Part shown: piece by piece, positions 60,025-64,000 of the stretch
How the letters are laid out: each line of letters starts with the position of its first letter
Numbering within the stretch: position 1 is the first letter of the stretch
Assembly (NCBI GenBank): GCA_947561715.1
Contig: OX387203.1
Span: 3,038,001-3,102,000 of the forward strand
Direction: 5' to 3'
Origin: Ascidia mentula
Lineage: Eukaryota > Chordata > Ascidiacea > Phlebobranchia > Ascidiidae
Length of the DNA stretch: 64,000 bases
The notes under the pieces: generated by a model
Seen by the model: the letters and a program-made list of their open reading frames with translations, nothing else
The model's database searches: none
What the model was told of the DNA's origin: nothing
Position numbers and translations under genes: made by a program

Positions 60025-63000
60025 TCAGTTGTCGTCGTCCACCATGTTTTTCTTCAGACAGGAAAACACTGAGGGTTGTCCACCAGATGACGCCATCATC
60101 ATAGGTACTTGGTTCTTGTGCGTCACGTGGATCTACACAAGTGACGTCAACATTTAACTACGCTTTAAGCATTACGATCAAACCAAAATGCCAAACGAGT
60201 TTGCCAATAATGCTTGTGAACCTTTTTAGATAGGACAAAATGTTCTGTTCGCATTCCTAGCAATGCCACAGTTTCAAAAATAGAAAATCGTTGCTGTTAA
60301 CATGTTGTGTAGCAGTTTTGTGAAGCTTTGCAAAAGTAATTTGTTGATATTCTGATTGTATTACTCAAGGTCGCTTGAGTATAGTTATCTATAAAGCGAA
60401 AATAGTTTATATTACCGTGCATGGAACTTGCATCCACGGTTCACCGTCCACTTGCATCGGAAAAGACTTCTGCGTCCTGAATACAAAGTTACAGTCAGAG
60501 ACTCAAGGTCGCGTTCACGCAGCAAAATAAAATAATCCAAGATGTATGGTGTGTTTGTATGAGTGACAAAGCGGGTTAAAAAGTACATTTCAATCCTCTA
60601 GAATGCTAGTAGCGAGTGACCCACTAGACAAAAACATTAACTTCCATAATGTTAAGAGATTTAAACATGTTTTCGTCTAGCTTTGCTCATCAGTTACAGA
60701 ATTTGCTGACCTCAGCATAATTTATGACGGCGCCTACTCACGTGATTTTTATGTCACTCCCTTGTGCCAATCTCTTTCCAGCTTTAAGACCTGAGATTAT
60801 TTGGCCGACGTCCATCGCCCCTTCCAACCCCACCACCTCCAACTTCTTGTCTCCCATTTCTACAGAAAGGAAGGTTTTAGTGAATGTGATAAGCGACTAG
60901 AATAGTACATATATGCTGCTATTCCTGCTGCCAGGTATCGTAATTTTTGAGAACTGTTTTTCTAGCGTAAAGTTACGAGATTTTTATTATAACCGACGTT
61001 TCGTTTACCATCTGGTGAGACTTCTTAAGGGTTATATGGCAACACGTTATCATGTACATAAACGCCAAAACGCAAGAAAAAAGGTAAATATAAAAAATCC
61101 CTTAACTTTATGCCCGAGGAACAGTTCTCAAACAAAAGAATACTACAGTTGTATGAATTTGGCAATATTGGCCTTGTTACCCAGGCGTAAAAGAGGCGTG
61201 TAGTTTAGTAAGCAAACATTCAAAACTTCTTATATGGTGAGCTGCAGACAGATGGCCACTGCTTCGACCTAATACAGGTCTCAACAATACAGCCGAAGCA
61301 AAATTTCTTAAATTTTGAAAATGTTATTTCATTTACACCAACCGTCACTGCGTGACATTGAACTGGCGAAAAAAATCGCACAAAAATCACCTTGAACTGC
61401 ATAGCGAAGGTCACCACTCGTGTCCTTCCCTCTTCCCTTCTTTTTGGATGGTCCCCACAGGTTTGTGCCCCCATAAACGCTGGGGATGTTTAGAATGGCA
61501 ATGCCCTGGCAGCGATTGCGTGAGAGTTCCAGCTTCACGCCATCAACCTATAAGGAAATGGTTTAAGCTCTCTTGAACGGAATAATAAGTAGCATATAGC
61601 TCTGAGCTTGGTCAGAAAAATGATCGTATAATATTCCGGTGGTCACGGGATTAAGGGCTTTTCCGGTCAATAACGATAGCCAGCAATTACAGGTTCCGTA
61701 CGTTTAGGCGATGTTTAAGGGCCCGCAACAGTTACCTATGCGGAGTAAAATCTGCATATACGCGTCTTAGTGCGAAATGTTAAACTCGAACGCTGGTTAA
61801 AGATGTACAAAGTATTTATAATGTAATGCTATACTGTTAGGTTTTTGGTGTTGACGATATAAAAATATAGGAAACGCTGTGCATTGTTTAGACTAAATTT
61901 ATGAGAGCAAACTACACACACTGTTGTGGATAGGGTCAGAGGGCAGTTCTCAAATTATCGGCCTAAAATACAGTTGGAATGTAACGATTTCCCTTCTTCC
62001 GTGCCCAGTGAGCCATTTATGTGCACAATATAACGTCGAACCCAATAGATGCAGGGTCACGACTGGTAATCACTGTACACGCACCAGAGAGCGGAAAGAT
62101 TGGATGTGCGACGCCAAATGCGCTTGTGAGTGGAATAGCATCGATTTGCGTTCTGAAATCGATATATCGAATCGAGCGCTTTTCTCTGACCGATCGTAGT
62201 TTAATCTGGTCCTTGTCCTGGTTTAATTGACAGGTGATGGAGAAGCGTTACTTATTAAAGCGTGGATTTATACGCGAACGAAATCGGGGGCAGCAGTACA
62301 AAATCTCGCGCACTCCTTAATAAAACGCCCTTTTATTTGCCCTTTTTTGCATCGACTAATGTGTTTGTGGAATGACACGTTTACGCTTTTGTCGAGCGAA
62401 AGCATTGGAATCAACGACAAACAGGATTTACGTCAAACGTTTCTTGCGTCCCAACCCGCAAATATGCGTCAGAGATTAATTTGGCCTTTGCGATTGCGGT
62501 AGTTCAAAACGTCTGCGCGGTAAGCATTCTGTAAGAATGCAAAAAATGTACTTGGAAGAAGTAAGACTCAGCAATGTCGTCAATATTTGTTGTTTGTAAC
62601 GAAAATAGAAATGTTGCTTTTCATAACCATGAAACAATCATCGCGAAGCTAAAACCTTTTTATGTGCCCACTGGATGTATATATTCCAATAAGCATTGTA
62701 CCACACAATACTTGAATATACCAAGTCCAAGCTTTCTGTTCACATTATTGATCATTTGGCATTAGGACCAGGGCCGGCCCTTGGCACATTAGGCCAAATC
62801 GTGCCCGGGCTTGTGGGGGGGTCTCACAATTGACCATGTAGACCCCCATGAAACAAAACAAAGGTAAACTCGAATTAAGACTCATTTTTGGATGAAATGC
62901 AGAACCAGCATTCTGTTTCCTAATCGGGTTCCACTTTTTTTAGGACCGGCCCTGCTTGGGACAAGTTTTTTCCTAAACTTACCACAACTTCCAAGTTGTC

Positions 63001-63863
63001 ATGGAGCTTTTTGCATGAGGCTGCAAATGTTTCGTGAGTCCCAAATGCCGAGTACCATAGTTTGTTCTTCATTCTGCTGTTAAACTTCTCCGGGTGTTTT
63101 TCGCGCATCACGTGGAACTTCCGGCAGATCATGGCATCCTGTCGAAAAGAAGATTCATGGAAATCTTGATATTATTTTTACGTGTGGTAATAGTCATTCA
63201 GTTTATTTCCGCGAATTGAAATAAAATAAAGTAATGTACATATTTTGTGTACAGCGGGTGATGCTGACTATAGGACACAAAAATCCTTGATCAACCTAGA
63301 CCAGCGGTGGACAAACTTAGCGAATCACGGGCAAAACAATTGTCAACAATTTCACATTGGGGATAATGGCCAAGCCATTGTGAGTAAAGAAGTGTACAAA
63401 TAGTGTTTACATTGCTGTTTTTTTTACAAACTAATATACATAAGCTAACAAGAGTTCCGAAAACGCACGGAAATGCACTAAAATTGAATACAACTGCAGT
63501 ACGAATAGTGTTCTTGAGCAACACTCATTTATGCCAAAGTTCGGCGGGCAAGAATAAATGACCCAACGGAACATATTTGGCCCTTGGGTCAGATTTTAAT
63601 TTGCCCACATCTGTAATAGACTGTATAAGTTTCTGCTCTGGTTCAAAATTATTCATTGCGTGTATTGTATGTTCTGCAGATCATAATATTAATACTTACC
63701 ACTCCGATTGAGAAATAATTGTTCATGATGGATAGGGGTACGGGATCTCCCTTCTGGGTAAGTCCCTCCTTTGCTTCAACACGTAGGTTCCATCTGTCCA
63801 TATTCACCAGATCGCTGGTTACAAGTTGTTGTAGGACTTTCATCATGCTTGCGCCCTCGTATC
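60025..63863 (-). CDS. type I diacylglycerol kinase (DGKA/B/G-like), C-terminal part; 5' end beyond window
   Basis: Six phase-matched exons: 63863-63700, 63138-62983, 61547-61391, 60859-60742, 60476-60416 and 60132-60025 (TGA), about 254 residues. The first exon starts mid-codon after an acceptor, so earlier exons lie past the right edge. Visible parts are the end of the catalytic domain ([19 protein letters not shown]) and the accessory domain ([74 protein letters not shown]). These blocks are typical of vertebrate DGK beta/gamma/alpha. The enzyme phosphorylates diacylglycerol to phosphatidic acid with ATP, ending diacylglycerol signalling. Type I members carry N-terminal EF-hands and C1 domains, which would be outside this window. 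The short C-terminal tail ([13 protein letters not shown]) differs from human members. Confidence 0.93.
61240..61295 (-). repeat. decayed hammerhead-repeat copy
   Basis: On the minus strand stem II (GACCT/AGGTC) and the 3' end CTGTCTGCAG-CT are kept, but the core reads TTGTTGA and GAAG, so it should be inactive. It lies in a DGK intron. The end AGCTGCAGACAGATGG-CCACTG shows the family terminus clearly. Confidence 0.65.
62769..62954. mobile_element. hAT-type MITE next to a DGK exon
   Basis: Ends CAGGGCCGGCCC and GACCGGCCCTG. The 8-mers ATTAGGAC and CTTGGGAC agree at 6 of 8. It starts 28 bases past the 3' end of the exon 63138-62983, on the intron side. No transposase. Confidence 0.75.
63302..63612. 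mobile_element. hAT-type MITE or short deletion derivative
   Basis: Begins CCAGCGGTGGACAAAC and ends TTTGCCCACATCTG. The inverted ends match with a few differences, and flanks agree at TAGAC. It lies in the DGK intron 63139-63699. No coding sequence. Confidence 0.6.
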
Positions 63864-64000
63864 CTACAACATGAAAAGGAAACCGATTTAATATGGAGCA
63901 AAGGGTTTCTTTCAGTTTAGTGGACAGATTAGCTTAAGTTTTACACAATAGCGTCTCGAATGTTTCTAATGTACTGCACAGAACCTAGTGGCCGATACTA

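Overview
The window looks like nuclear DNA of an invertebrate chordate, most likely a Ciona-like tunicate. This is inferred from AT-rich sequence, many short GT-AG introns, closely packed genes, chordate-type proteins (one STAT5/6-type STAT, a type I diacylglycerol kinase, a NuMA homologue) and many short hAT-type MITEs. No phage, plasmid, CRISPR or bacterial gene structure is seen. Every gene model below was built by joining exons by eye at GT/AG borders with matching codon phase and by recognising conserved protein blocks from memory; no database was searched.

Layout, left to right. (1) Minus strand: the 5' and middle part of a PPIG-type nuclear cyclophilin, running off the left edge. (2) Minus: a small protein with a death-domain fold and a lysine/arginine-rich N-terminal part. 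(3) Plus: a two-exon GNAT acetyltransferase, head to head with (2). (4) About 3.1 kb with no convincing gene. (5) Minus: a complete 18-exon STAT5/6-type transcription factor (10.8-27.3 kb) with an extra tandem copy of the exon for a DNA-contacting segment. (6) About 11 kb (27.3-38.6 kb) with no convincing protein gene, but an inverted repeat and one isolated exon-like segment. (7) Minus: a CCDC15-like coiled-coil gene, head to head with (8). (8) Plus: a 38-exon NuMA homologue without the usual N-terminal hook domain. (9) Minus, tail to tail with NuMA: the 3' part of a type I diacylglycerol kinase, cut by the right edge.

The two most unusual observations are these. First, the STAT gene carries two adjacent phase-0 exons for the same DNA-binding segment, only 54 bp apart. 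One has the STAT5/6-type His and the other a STAT1/3-type Asn at the position known to affect DNA-site choice, so they could be mutually exclusive exons. Second, a small dispersed repeat carries type I hammerhead ribozyme folds. At least one copy (13263-13322, minus) has all core bases, three paired stems and a GUC cleavage site. Several other copies lie in NuMA introns.

The genes do not form an obvious pathway. NuMA, PPIG, STAT and CCDC15 are general cell-biology genes. The only clear layout theme is closely spaced head-to-head pairs.
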